DNA of 64,000 bases from Halopseudomonas maritima (GCF_021545785.1 NZ_CP079801.1:496001-560000), one strand, 5' to 3'; numbered from the stretch's first letter, positions 16,568-25,548 are shown. Notes: generated by a model not told the origin, from the sequence alone. Numbers and translations: made by a program.

Positions 16568-17299
16568 ATGACCGATGCCATCACTCTCAAAGCGCTGCCA
16601 GAAGCCCACTGCAAGGACTGCAGTCTGGCCACCATGTGCCTGCCGCTGGCACTGCAAGACCAGGAGCTGGACACGCTCGACAGTATCGTCAAGCGTGGTC
16701 GGCCGCTGCGCAAGGGCGAGATGCTGTTTCGCCAGGGCGACCCTTTTGACTCGCTCTATGCCCTGCGCTCTGGCACGGTAAAAACCTTTACCGTCGACGA
16801 CGTAGGCGTCGAGCAGATTACCGGCTTTCACCTGGCCAGCGAGCTGATCGGCCTGTCCGGCATGGACGATGAGCGCCAGCCGGTCTCAGCCGTCGCGCTG
16901 GAAACCACCTCGGTGTGCGAGATCCCCTTTGAGCGGCTGGATGACCTGACCGCCAGCATGCCAACCCTGCGCCGCCAGGTAATGCGCCTGATGAGCCGCG
17001 AGATCCGTGATGATCAACAAATGATGATGCTGCTGTCGAAAAAAACCGCCGACGAGCGCATCGCCACCCTGCTCATCAACCTGTCTGCGCGCTTTCGCGC
17101 CCGCGGCTATTCGGCGCGCTCGTTCCGCCTGGCGATGTCGCGCAACGACATCGGCAACTACCTTGGGCTGGCGGTAGAAACCGTCTCCCGCGTATTTACC
17201 CGCTTCCAGCAACAGGGGCTGATTGCCGCCGACGGCAAGGAAGTAGACATTCTCAACCACGGCGAGCTATGCGCGCTGGCCGGCGGCCAGCTCGATTGA
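16568..17299 (+). CDS. anr: Anaerobic transcription regulator Anr (FNR homologue)
   Basis: Anr (243 residues) is the oxygen-labile [4Fe-4S] regulator that switches on low-oxygen genes. N-terminal Cys residues 15, 18 and 24 plus the Cys in TTSVCEIPF give the four cluster ligands. A cyclic-nucleotide-like beta barrel and a dimer helix (about residues 130-160) follow. The winged helix carries ETVSRVFTRFQ, whose E-x-x-S-R set recognises TTGAT half sites. Its position just behind the cbb3 genes matches Pseudomonas. The ribosome site is weak. Confidence 0.96.
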   Translation: MTDAITLKALPEAHCKDCSLATMCLPLALQDQELDTLDSIVKRGRPLRKGEMLFRQGDPFDSLYALRSGTVKTFTVDDVGVEQITGFHLASELIGLSGMDDERQPVSAVALETTSVCEIPFERLDDLTASMPTLRRQVMRLMSREIRDDQQMMMLLSKKTADERIATLLINLSARFRARGYSARSFRLAMSRNDIGNYLGLAVETVSRVFTRFQQQGLIAADGKEVDILNHGELCALAGGQLD

Positions 17300-17313
17300 C
17301 CCAGGACCTTCCC

Positions 17314-17862
17314 ATGATCTTTGACGAATACGCCATCAAATCCCTGATTCGCCCGGTACCAGGCTTTCCCAAGGAAGGCGTCACCTTCCGCGACATCACG
17401 CCGCTGTTCCAGTCGCCCAAGGCCCTGCGCATGGTAGCGGACAGTCTGATTCAGCGTTACATCGACAGCCCGGTGACCCACATCGGTGCCATCGATGCGC
17501 GTGGTTTTCTGCTCGGCTCGGTTCTCGCGTACGAACTCAACCGCCCGCTGATTCTGTTCCGCAAGGCCGGCAAATTGCCCGCCGACACCCTCAGCGCCAG
17601 CTACGCCACCGAGTACGGCGAAGCGACGCTGGAGATGCACCGCGACGCCCTGTCCGGCGGCGAGCAGGTACTGCTGCTGGATGACCTGATCGCCACCGGC
17701 GGCACCTTCCTGGCTGCCGCTACTCTGGTGCGTCAGGGCGGCGGCGAGGTGTACGAGGCTGCCGCCATCATCGACCTGCCCGACCTGGGCGGTTCACAGC
17801 AGATGCAAGACGCCGGCATCCCGACCTACACCCTCTGCGCCTTTGCCGAAAGCGAGCGCTGA
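17314..17862 (+). CDS. apt: Adenine phosphoribosyltransferase
   Basis: Apt (182 residues) salvages adenine to AMP using PRPP in the cytosol. The PRPP-binding motif VLLLDDLIATGGT lies near residue 120, and the N-terminal PGFPKEGVTFRDITPLFQ segment is diagnostic. The start at 17314 follows CAGGACC. An in-frame codon at 17269 would overlap anr and extend beyond the family N-terminus. It follows anr by 14 bp, the Pseudomonas arrangement. Confidence 0.96.
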   Translation: MIFDEYAIKSLIRPVPGFPKEGVTFRDITPLFQSPKALRMVADSLIQRYIDSPVTHIGAIDARGFLLGSVLAYELNRPLILFRKAGKLPADTLSASYATEYGEATLEMHRDALSGGEQVLLLDDLIATGGTFLAAATLVRQGGGEVYEAAAIIDLPDLGGSQQMQDAGIPTYTLCAFAESER

Positions 17863-17907
17863 TTCCAGCGGCCTGCGCCGCAGGCCGTAACTCCTTTCAA
17901 GAATCCC

Positions 17908-18777
17908 ATGAACCAGACACTTGACCTCGACACGCCCTGGCGCGAGCGCCTTGCCGCCCGACTGGAACACCCGCGTTTTCAGTACACCATCACCGCCCTG
18001 ATTATCATCAATGCCGTCATCCTTGGCTTGGAGACCGCACCGTCGGTCATGCAACGCTGGGGCAGCATTTTGCAGGTGCTCGACCAATTGATTCTCACCT
18101 GCTTCGTGGTCGAGATTGCCCTGCGCTTTGTCGCCCACGGCTGGCGCCTGTTGCGCGACCCGTGGGGACTATTCGACACCCTGGTGGTGGCGATCGCACT
18201 GGTGCCTGCCAGCGGCCCGCTGGCGGTGCTGCGCGCGCTGCGGGTACTGCGAGTGCTGCGTCTGGTTTCTATCGTGCCGAGCATGCGGGTGGTAGTGCAG
18301 TCACTGCTCGCCTCACTGCCCGGTATGGGCAGCATCGTCGCCCTGCTTGGCCTGATCTTCTATGTTGCCGCGGTTATTGCCACCCAGCTGTTCGGCGAAG
18401 CATTCCCCGAGTGGTTCGGCACGCTCGGCGCCAGCCTCTACACCCTGTTTCAGGTGATGACGCTGGAAAGCTGGTCGATGGGTATCGTGCGACCGGTGAT
18501 GGCAGAGTTCCCCTACGCCTGGCTCTACTTTGTGCCCTTCATCCTGATTGCCACCTTCATGATGTTGAACCTGTTTATTGCGGTGATCGTGGATGCCATT
18601 CAGCATCAACGCGATGCACTGGAGCCGGAGCACGAGCCAGCGCAGGACCCTCAGCAACTGCTGCTGGCCGAAGTGCAGTCCCTGCGCAGTGAGCTGGCCG
18701 AGCTGCGTGAGCGCTTACCCAGGCACGACTCTGGACCTGACCAGGCAGCTTGCATATCATCAAGCCGCGAACAATAA
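17908..18777 (+). CDS. Voltage-gated sodium channel, bacterial NaChBac/NavMs type
   Basis: This 289-residue ion-channel subunit has six membrane helices and forms tetramers. The voltage sensor S4 has arginines at 109, 112, 115 and 118, every third residue. The pore loop carries the selectivity filter TLESWSM at residues 185-191, the sodium-selective BacNav signature (TLESW). Two acidic residues in S2-S3 (FVVEIALRF, DPWGLFDTL) fit the gating charge-transfer centre. A C-terminal helix after residue 225 ends in a heptad-like stretch (LLLAEVQSLRSELAELRERL), the tetramer coiled coil. Likely roles are Na+ homeostasis, pH adaptation or motility; none is shown by context. Confidence 0.93.
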   Translation: MNQTLDLDTPWRERLAARLEHPRFQYTITALIIINAVILGLETAPSVMQRWGSILQVLDQLILTCFVVEIALRFVAHGWRLLRDPWGLFDTLVVAIALVPASGPLAVLRALRVLRVLRLVSIVPSMRVVVQSLLASLPGMGSIVALLGLIFYVAAVIATQLFGEAFPEWFGTLGASLYTLFQVMTLESWSMGIVRPVMAEFPYAWLYFVPFILIATFMMLNLFIAVIVDAIQHQRDALEPEHEPAQDPQQLLLAEVQSLRSELAELRERLPRHDSGPDQAACISSSREQ

Positions 18778-18832
18778 CAAAGGCTGTCGCCGGGAGCGCA
18801 CTGAGGCAGCCAGCGCGTAGAGGACTTCACGC

Positions 18833-19474
18833 ATGAGCAGCACGCTGCCGCCGGACACCCGGCTTTTGCTGATTGACGACCACCAGATCTATCTTGACGG
18901 GCTGAGCCTGACGCTCAGCTCGCTGTGCGAAGGCGTACAGCTGGACCACGCCCACAACGCCGCCGAAGCCCTGCAACAGGTTGGCACACACCCTTATGAC
19001 CTCATCCTGCTGGATCTGCAGCTGCCCGACAGCAGCGGCCTGGCGCTGTTGCAGAAATTACGCAGCGCCGACGCCATGGTGCCCGTCGCCATCCTTACCG
19101 CCAGCAACAGCCCAAGCGACCTGGACGCAGCGCTGCAGCTTGGCGCCGCCGGCTTTATCAGCAAGACCGCCGACGGCAAGACCTTGCTGGAAGCCGTGAC
19201 CCAGCTGCTGTACGGCGCCCAGGTGGTGATCAGCGATGAAAACCGCCCGCTCGACCGCCAGAACAGTGCCCGTGAAGTGGGCATTACCCCGCGCCAGCTG
19301 GAAATCCTCGACCTGCTGGCCGAAGGGCTGCCCAACAAGCTGATCTGCCAGCGCCTGTCCCTGTCGGAAGACACCGTCAAAACCCATCTCAAGGCACTGT
19401 TCTCGTCGCTGGAGAGTCACAACCGCACCGAATGCGTAAACCATGCACGCAAGCTCGGGTTGGTGAGCTTTTAG
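18833..19474 (+). CDS. NarL/LuxR-family response regulator
   Basis: This two-component regulator has 213 residues. The receiver domain (about residues 8-125) has the acidic pair in LLIDDHQIY, the phospho-Asp in LILLDLQLPDS near residue 60, and the Lys in FISKTADG. A GerE/LuxR helix-turn-helix occupies residues 145-213 (ITPRQLEILDLLAEG, DTVKTHLKALF). It converges with a hybrid histidine kinase whose stop lies 33 bp away, so the pair may form one system. Target genes are unknown. Confidence 0.9.
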   Translation: MSSTLPPDTRLLLIDDHQIYLDGLSLTLSSLCEGVQLDHAHNAAEALQQVGTHPYDLILLDLQLPDSSGLALLQKLRSADAMVPVAILTASNSPSDLDAALQLGAAGFISKTADGKTLLEAVTQLLYGAQVVISDENRPLDRQNSAREVGITPRQLEILDLLAEGLPNKLICQRLSLSEDTVKTHLKALFSSLESHNRTECVNHARKLGLVSF

Positions 19475-19507
19475 CCGACGCCACCCTGGACGCAGACTGC
19501 CACATCC

Positions 19508-21301
19508 TCACGAATGGGCAGGTGCCTGCGCCAGCATGCCCTGTACGGTGCGCCGCAAACGCGGGGGCAACACCGGCTTGTAGAGCAACTGGATATCAGC
19601 CAAACGTGCCGCCTCGGCCAGTTCCTCGGACGTGTCCGCAGTCACCAGTGCGGCAGGACCGCCGTAGAGTTCGCGCTCGCGCAGGTGGCGAATCAGCTCC
19701 AGCCCATTCAGCTCACCTTCGAGCCGAAAATCGCTGAGCAGCACATCCACTGCCACCTCGCGTAACCCTTCGATGGCGTCATCGGCGCTGGCAAAGGCCC
19801 AGACAATACAGCCCCAGCTGGACAGCAACGCCTGCATTGCCTCGCGGCTAACCCGGTCATTCTCGATCAGGGCAACCTGCCCACGCAGGCCGGGCATCGG
19901 CGCCATCTGCGGCTCGGCCGGCTCACTCTGCCACGCGCCCACTGGCACCTCAAACCAGAAGCGTGCGCCCTCGCCCAGCCGCGACCAGAGCCCCGACGGG
20001 TAGGTCAACAGGTGCAGTATCTGCCGACAGATGCTCAGGCCCAGGCCAACGCCCTTGTCCAACGTACGGGCCGGATTGCGCAGCTGGGTGAACTCTTCGA
20101 AGATGCGCTCCTGGTCGGCATCTGCCAGTCCGCAGCCGTTGTCTACCACGGCAATGCGCAGGCGCTCATCCATCCGCGTCACCTCAATGCGCACCAGGCT
20201 GGCCTCAGCATGAATCAGTGCGTTGTTCAGGTAATTACGCAACAACCGCTCCAGCAGCATCGGGTCGCTCTGCACGGCGACGTGCGCCGCACAGTCGATT
20301 TCCAGACGGATACCGCGGCGTCGGGCATAGCTCTCCAGGCTTGCGACCAGTCGCTCCAGCCAGGGTCGTAGATTGAAGGAGCGCGTCTGCGGCCGCACCA
20401 TACCGACACTCAGGCGCGAAATATCCAGCAAGGAGTTAAGCATCGCCTGCAGCAACTGGGTTGAGTCGGTAAGCCGCTCCACGGTGCGCCGCGCCTCATC
20501 ATTCAACACCTGATCCTGCAGATGCTGGATAAACAGCAACATGGCATGCAGCGGCTGCCGCAAGTCGTGACTGGCGGTTGCCAGAAAGTGTGTCTTACTT
20601 TGGCTTTCACGCTCAGCGCGCCGCCGCGCCGCCTCCAGCAACTGCTCGTTGAGATAACCGCGGCGCTGCATGTACTCGTAAATGTAGGCACCCAGCGACC
20701 CCATCAATGCGAAGTTGCTGAGGAAAATCCCGTCAGAAATCACCACCGAGGGCGAGCTGCCGGTCAGCTGCTCAGCGGCCAGATAACTCAACACGATCAG
20801 CCAGGAGCCAAGCACGGCGTGCCGCATCGGTAACGCCAACAGAAAGAAGCCTGACAACAACACCAGATACAGGCCATCGTGGGTCACACGGATCGGCACC
20901 TCGGCCAGGCGCGCCACCGTAATCACCATCACCACCATCAGCCCGGAGCAGCAGTACGCCAAGGTGGCAACATCAAAGGCACGGCGCGGCAGCACCCGCC
21001 CCGGCCGGTTGGAGTACCAGATGGCAAGACACACCAGCAACAGTGCCAAGCTGCGAATACTGAGGGTGTAGCGTGCTACCTCGGGAGGCAGATAAAGGTA
21101 GTCCAGCCACATGAACAGCAACATGAACGCAATCGAGGAGAGCGCCACCAAGCCGACTCGGCTGGCCATTTTTCCGTGCAGGTAGTGCTGGAAGGCCTGC
21201 TCCAGCGGTGCTCTGAAGCGCAAACGGGCAAAGCCGCGCTGTTGCGCCAACAGCGCCGGCTCGTCAATGCCCGGTACAGCGGGCGGTATCTCTGAATTCA
21301 T
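19508..21301 (-). CDS. Hybrid sensor histidine kinase with C-terminal receiver
   Basis: This 597-residue membrane kinase has six or seven hydrophobic segments in its first 210 residues, similar to a 7TM-like integral sensor. A HisKA domain with FLATASHDLRQPLHAML (phospho-His near residue 245) follows. The ATPase domain contains LRNYLNNALIHA (N box), VVDNGCGLAD (G1) and KGVGLGLSIC (G2). The C-terminal receiver (from about residue 470) has VALIENDRVS, LLSDFRL and LLYKP, so the phospho-acceptor Asp and Lys are present. It probably signals to the convergent response regulator. The inducing signal is unknown. Confidence 0.9.
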   Translation of the reverse strand: MNSEIPPAVPGIDEPALLAQQRGFARLRFRAPLEQAFQHYLHGKMASRVGLVALSSIAFMLLFMWLDYLYLPPEVARYTLSIRSLALLLVCLAIWYSNRPGRVLPRRAFDVATLAYCCSGLMVVMVITVARLAEVPIRVTHDGLYLVLLSGFFLLALPMRHAVLGSWLIVLSYLAAEQLTGSSPSVVISDGIFLSNFALMGSLGAYIYEYMQRRGYLNEQLLEAARRRAERESQSKTHFLATASHDLRQPLHAMLLFIQHLQDQVLNDEARRTVERLTDSTQLLQAMLNSLLDISRLSVGMVRPQTRSFNLRPWLERLVASLESYARRRGIRLEIDCAAHVAVQSDPMLLERLLRNYLNNALIHAEASLVRIEVTRMDERLRIAVVDNGCGLADADQERIFEEFTQLRNPARTLDKGVGLGLSICRQILHLLTYPSGLWSRLGEGARFWFEVPVGAWQSEPAEPQMAPMPGLRGQVALIENDRVSREAMQALLSSWGCIVWAFASADDAIEGLREVAVDVLLSDFRLEGELNGLELIRHLRERELYGGPAALVTADTSEELAEAARLADIQLLYKPVLPPRLRRTVQGMLAQAPAHS

Positions 21302-21458
21302 ACGGATGTGGGCCCATTGTTGTTATGAGTGAGGCCAATATGCCGCGCAGTTATATAGTGAACCGCCTTCGGCCCTAAATATTTTAAAAACAAGGATTTA
21401 CTTAAGTTAACTACAGCTATGCTTGAAAATAGGACGCTAATCGACAGGACGTACCCGC

Positions 21459-22007
21459 ATGTCTGCCAACCTCGTCTGCCCCTTGATACATCCAGCGCCA
21501 TCGCGCGCCAATGCCCCGCCCCCATCGTTCGACCAGCTGCTCAGTAATGCGCAAGGCCGCCTGCTACAGCCCGCCATGCAGTACCTGAACATCACCTGCC
21601 CACAGCTGCAGCAGCTACTGCTTGGCACGCTGCTGTGCACCACGGCCCTGCCCGCCAGCCGGCGCGCAGCTGAAGCCATCGGCCCCTTCGGCATTCCTCC
21701 GCGCCTGCACACCCTGATCTGGGATGACTATCTGGCCCTTCAGCCGGATCTGGCCAGCAAGGTACGCGGCCTGGCCAGTCAGCATTGCTTCCTGACCGAT
21801 CCGCATGCCGAGCTGGGCTACAACCTCGGTTACGCGATGGCCATTGCCTGGCTCATCTACCAACGCCAGCACATGCTGCCCAGCCCCGACAACGACCTGG
21901 CTAGCCTAGCGCGAATCTGGGAAGCCTCCTACCCCCATCGGGGTGGTCGCGCACGGGACTATCAGCGTGCCTGGCGCGAGGCCCAGCGCAGCGCCGCAGC
22001 CAACTGA
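21459..22007 (+). CDS. Uncharacterised protein
   Basis: A 182-residue protein I do not recognise. It has no signal peptide or clear membrane span. The middle is mixed helix-forming sequence (QQLLLGTLLC, LGYNLGYAMAIAWLIYQRQHML), and the C-terminus ends in a basic helix (DYQRAWREAQRS). Codon use looks like its GC-rich neighbours, which supports a real gene. It is divergent from the histidine kinase across 157 bp, so shared control is possible. No function is assigned. Confidence 0.6.
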   Translation: MSANLVCPLIHPAPSRANAPPPSFDQLLSNAQGRLLQPAMQYLNITCPQLQQLLLGTLLCTTALPASRRAAEAIGPFGIPPRLHTLIWDDYLALQPDLASKVRGLASQHCFLTDPHAELGYNLGYAMAIAWLIYQRQHMLPSPDNDLASLARIWEASYPHRGGRARDYQRAWREAQRSAAAN

Positions 22008-22114
22008 ATACCCTACTATCAAACGCGCTGAGATCAGCTTGACCCCGCTCTGGGGCTGGCGCATTGTCCGACACACAGTCGTCGGCCGACGGCCCTGAGC
22101 AGAGGACAAGAACA

Positions 22115-23149
22115 ATGCCGCAAACTTCCGCCATCAATCGCCAGATACTGCTGGAATCACGCCCGGTTGGCGCCCCCACGCAAGCCAACTTCCGCATGGT
22201 AGAAACGCCCGTCCCCACCGTGCAGGCCGGACAGATGCTGCTGCGCAACCGCTGGATGTCGCTGGACCCGTACATGCGCGGACGCATGAGCGACGCCAAG
22301 TCCTATGCCGATCCGGTACCGGTGGGTGGCGTGATGACCTGCGGCACCGTCAGTGAGGTTGTCAGTTCCGAGCTGGAAGGCTACGCACCGGGTGATCTGG
22401 TCATGTGCTTTGCCTCCGGCTGGCAGGATTACACCCTGTCCGATGGCAGCATGGTGTTTCGTCTGGACCGCAACATGCCAGAGCCTTCACAGGCCCTGGG
22501 CGTACTCGGCATGCCCGGCTTTACCGGGTACATGGGTCTGACCGACATTGGCCAGCCCAAGGTGGGTGAAACCGTCGTGGTAGGCGCCGCAACCGGCCCG
22601 GTCGGCACCGTCGTGGGCCAGGTGGCGAAAATCCTTGGCTGTCACGTCGTGGGTGTCGCCGGCGGCGCAGAGAAGTGTGAATACGCGGTCAAGGAACTGG
22701 GCTTTGACGCCTGCATCGACCACAAGGACCCGGCGCTGGCCGAGAAACTCGCCGCCGCTTGCCCCAAAGGCATCGACGTGTACTTCGAAAACGTCGGCGG
22801 TAAGGTATTCGACGCGGTTATGCCGCTGCTTAACGCCCACGCACGCGTTCCGCTGTGCGGCCTGATTGCGCAATACAACGCGACCAGCCTGCCGGAAGGC
22901 CCGGATCGCATGTCGCAACTGATGCGCCTGATGCTCAGCCAACGCATCCGCATGCAGGGCTTTATCATCTTCGACAACTACGGCCACTGCTTCCCCGAGT
23001 TTCTCAAGACCATGACGCCCTGGGTGGCAGAGGGCAAAGTGCGGGTGAAGGAAGATCGTGTAGACGGCCTGGAAAACGCGCCCGACGCCTTTATCGGCCT
23101 GCTCGAAGGTCAGAACTTCGGCAAGCTGGTGGTGAAGATCGCTGACTAA
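22115..23149 (+). CDS. NADP-dependent oxidoreductase, zinc-free MDR family (CurA/leukotriene B4 dehydrogenase type)
   Basis: This 344-residue cytosolic medium-chain reductase most likely reduces the double bond of enones or enals with NADPH. The substrate-side signature MSLDPYMRGRMSD lies near residue 50, and the nucleotide-binding region contains VVVGAATGPVGTVVGQVAK near residue 150. The Cys/His zinc ligands of alcohol dehydrogenases are absent, as expected. The ATG at 22115 follows AGAGGACAAG. An upstream TTG at 22064 would add 17 residues foreign to the family. Confidence 0.9.
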   Translation: MPQTSAINRQILLESRPVGAPTQANFRMVETPVPTVQAGQMLLRNRWMSLDPYMRGRMSDAKSYADPVPVGGVMTCGTVSEVVSSELEGYAPGDLVMCFASGWQDYTLSDGSMVFRLDRNMPEPSQALGVLGMPGFTGYMGLTDIGQPKVGETVVVGAATGPVGTVVGQVAKILGCHVVGVAGGAEKCEYAVKELGFDACIDHKDPALAEKLAAACPKGIDVYFENVGGKVFDAVMPLLNAHARVPLCGLIAQYNATSLPEGPDRMSQLMRLMLSQRIRMQGFIIFDNYGHCFPEFLKTMTPWVAEGKVRVKEDRVDGLENAPDAFIGLLEGQNFGKLVVKIAD

Positions 23150-23164
23150 CCCGGCGCGCGCCCG

Positions 23165-24709
23165 TCAAATGGCGGGCGCCGCCTCCCACTCTCGATTGCT
23201 CATATACGCCTTCACCCGCTCGCGTTGCGCGGCCGTCAGGTGCAACCCCAGCTTACTGCGACGCCACAGCAAGGCCTCGGCATCGCTGGCCCATTCGCGC
23301 TCGCGCAGATAGCGTATCTCGCGCTCGGTCAGCCCCGCGCCGAAGTCCTCGCCCATATCCGCCGCACAGTTCATCCCCCTGAGAAACACCTGGCACAAGG
23401 TGCCGTAGCTACGCGCATAGCGGGCACGCTGCTGCTCGCTCAGCCAGGGATAACTCTGCGCCAGCTCGGCCTGCAGCCCGGCTTGACTGTCAAAGTCGCC
23501 GCCGGCCAGAGCGTGCTCGGCCGTCCAGGCCGCGCCGGCGTTCGGAAACCAGGGCTGCAGACGGTCCAGTGACTGCTCGGCCAACTGGCGGTAGGTAGTC
23601 AGCTTGCCGCCAAATACCGCCAGTAGCGGCGCCTGACCTGGCTCGGCGTCCAGCGTCAGGCTGTAGTCACGGCTGACCTCGGCGGCGTTGGCAGTGGCGC
23701 TACTGATCAAAGGCCGCACGCCGGCAAACCGGTGCACGATATCTGAGGCACGCAGCTGGCGCTTGAAGTGCGCGTTGACCACCTCCAGCAGATAATCCAC
23801 CTCGGCCTGCTCCGGCTCGACCGCCGCCGGGTCGCCCTGAAAATCCACATCGGTGGTGCCAATCAGGGAGAACTCCCCCTCGTAGGGCAACACAAAAACA
23901 ATCCGCTGGTCTTCGTTCTGCAGGATGTAGGCCTCGCTACCACGATGCAGCTGCGGCACCACGATATGGCTGCCCTTGACCAGACGCACCCCATGCGGCG
24001 AACGGGTGTTCACCACCCGCTCCATCACCCGTGCCGCCCAAGGCCCGGCTGCGTTGACCAACGCCCGCGCCAGCACCGTGCGACGTACCCCGGCGGCGCT
24101 TTCCAGTTCGATTTCCCAGAGGTCATTGCGGCGCTGCGCAGAGATACAGCGGGTATGCAGACATATCTCGGCGCCCAGACTGGCCGCCTGTACGGCATTA
24201 AGGGCGACCAGACGTGCGTCGTCGGCCCAGCAATCGGAATACTCAAAGGCATAATCGATAACCGGGTTCAGCACGCCCTGCCCGTTCAGCGCCTTGCCGG
24301 TCGACCCCGGCAGAGTGCTGCGACGGTGCAGGTGGTCGTACAGAAACAGTCCGGCGCGCAACATCCAGCGCGGGCGCAGGTGTGGTCGGTGCGGCAGCAC
24401 AAAGCGCAGCGGCCAGATCAGGTGCGGTGCCTTGGCCATCAGCACCTCGCGCTCGCCCAGTGCAGCACGCACCAGGCCAAATTCGTAGTGCTCCAAATAG
24501 CGCAAACCACCATGTACCAGCTTACTGCTGGCCGAGGAGGTGTGCGCCGCCAGATCATGCTGCTCGCACAGCAGCACTGACAATCCGCGGCCGGCGGCAT
24601 CATTGGCAATGCCTGCACCGTTTATACCCCCGCCTATCACCACCAGATCCAGCACAGCTGCCGCGGGCGCGGCCGCGCGCGGGCGTTCATCGCGATGGGG
24701 TGAGAGCAT
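23165..24709 (-). CDS. glpD: Aerobic glycerol-3-phosphate dehydrogenase
   Basis: GlpD (514 residues) is a membrane-associated flavoenzyme that oxidises glycerol-3-phosphate to dihydroxyacetone phosphate and passes electrons to quinone. The FAD-binding stretch DLVVIGGGINGAGIANDAAG lies near residue 20 and the family segment SSASSKLVHGGLRYLEHYEF follows. Later motifs include LPYEGEFSLIGTTDVD. The start at 24709 has GAGGAA upstream; the reading to 24745 has none. It faces away from ybaK-glpK. Together with GlpK it completes glycerol breakdown; glpF and glpR are not in the window. Confidence 0.95.
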   Translation of the reverse strand: MLSPHRDERPRAAAPAAAVLDLVVIGGGINGAGIANDAAGRGLSVLLCEQHDLAAHTSSASSKLVHGGLRYLEHYEFGLVRAALGEREVLMAKAPHLIWPLRFVLPHRPHLRPRWMLRAGLFLYDHLHRRSTLPGSTGKALNGQGVLNPVIDYAFEYSDCWADDARLVALNAVQAASLGAEICLHTRCISAQRRNDLWEIELESAAGVRRTVLARALVNAAGPWAARVMERVVNTRSPHGVRLVKGSHIVVPQLHRGSEAYILQNEDQRIVFVLPYEGEFSLIGTTDVDFQGDPAAVEPEQAEVDYLLEVVNAHFKRQLRASDIVHRFAGVRPLISSATANAAEVSRDYSLTLDAEPGQAPLLAVFGGKLTTYRQLAEQSLDRLQPWFPNAGAAWTAEHALAGGDFDSQAGLQAELAQSYPWLSEQQRARYARSYGTLCQVFLRGMNCAADMGEDFGAGLTEREIRYLREREWASDAEALLWRRSKLGLHLTAAQRERVKAYMSNREWEAAPAI

Positions 24710-24844
24710 GCGGATTCCTCGATGGTGTGCATTCCTTGACCGCACCAGTGTGCAACGAGCACTGTGTCAACGACAAGACATCTGCTGTGACCTCGCGCGC
24801 AGTCTGCACACAGCTCTTGGCCCCCGCCCGCCCGCGGTTTACCC

Positions 24845-25028
24845 TTAAGGAAGAACTGATCAATTCCACACGCCCTCTGCGAGTGCTCAAGCGTGCAGAT
24901 GCAAGGCGCGATGTGCAGCCAATAGTGGTTCTATTGGCAAGCAGCGCAACACAGCAGATGCATGCTTGCGCGCTCGCCCTGCGGGGCGTACAGGCTGGGG
25001 CATGCGGAATTGATCAGTGCTTCCTTAA
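24845..25028. mobile_element. MITE-like element with 23-bp terminal inverted repeats
   Basis: In the 368-bp gap between glpD and ybaK, 24845-24867 (TTAAGGAAGAACTGATCAAT plus TCC) and 25006-25028 are inverted copies differing at one base. They enclose 138 bp without coding capacity, so the whole unit is 184 bp. The outermost TTAA on each side could be part of the repeat or a target duplication. This is the form of a miniature inverted-repeat element mobilised in trans by a transposase encoded elsewhere. I cannot name the parent IS. Confidence 0.7.
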
Positions 25029-25077
25029 CGGCAGCGCACACCGCTAGCCAGCTCTCGACACCTGCAGCGGACGCCAC

Positions 25078-25548
25078 ATGACCCCCGCAACAAAACTGCT
25101 CGACAAGGCCAAGGTCGCCTACCACCTGCACCGCTACAGCCACGACCCGCAGGCCGAATCATACGGCGGCGAGGCGGCCGACAAACTTGGCCTGGAGCAC
25201 CGCCGCGTGTTCAAGACTCTGCTGGCCGCCACCGAGACCGGTGAGCTGCTGGTAGCTGTGGTGCCCGTGTCGGACAAACTGAATCTCAAGGCTCTGGCCG
25301 GCGCCGCCAAAGTAAAGAAAACCGCTATGGCCGATCCGGCAGCGGCGCAGCGCAGCACCGGCTACCTGGTGGGCGGCATCAGCCCACTCGGTCAGAAGAA
25401 ACGCCTGCGTACCTTTATCGACAGCAGCGCCGCCGACTGGGACAGCATTTTTGTCAGCGGCGGCCGACGCGGGCTGGAAATCGAACTCAAGGCCAGTGAC
25501 CTGCAGGCCCAGACCAACGCGCAGCTGTGCGAGCTGTGCCGCGATTGA
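25078..25548 (+). CDS. ybaK: Cys-tRNA(Pro)/Cys-tRNA(Cys) deacylase
   Basis: This 156-residue YbaK/EbsC protein hydrolyses Cys mischarged on tRNA(Pro), working with prolyl-tRNA synthetase in the cytosol. The family fold is recognised by KLLDKAKVAYHLHRYSHDP at the N-terminus, the catalytic Lys region HRRVFKTLLA, and YLVGGISPLGQKKRLRTFID toward the C-terminus. Length is normal. It stands 50 bp after the MITE-like element, which may have replaced or displaced its native promoter. glpK follows by 35 bp. Confidence 0.93.
   Translation: MTPATKLLDKAKVAYHLHRYSHDPQAESYGGEAADKLGLEHRRVFKTLLAATETGELLVAVVPVSDKLNLKALAGAAKVKKTAMADPAAAQRSTGYLVGGISPLGQKKRLRTFIDSSAADWDSIFVSGGRRGLEIELKASDLQAQTNAQLCELCRD

Noticed and set aside
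17170..17180. Second ops-like GGCGGTAG inside anr
   Set aside because: Continues AAA, lacking the conserved T at position 11, and lies within a coding region.
23587..23597. ops-like GGCGGTAG in glpD
   Set aside because: Wrong bases after TAG, inside and antisense to a coding gene.
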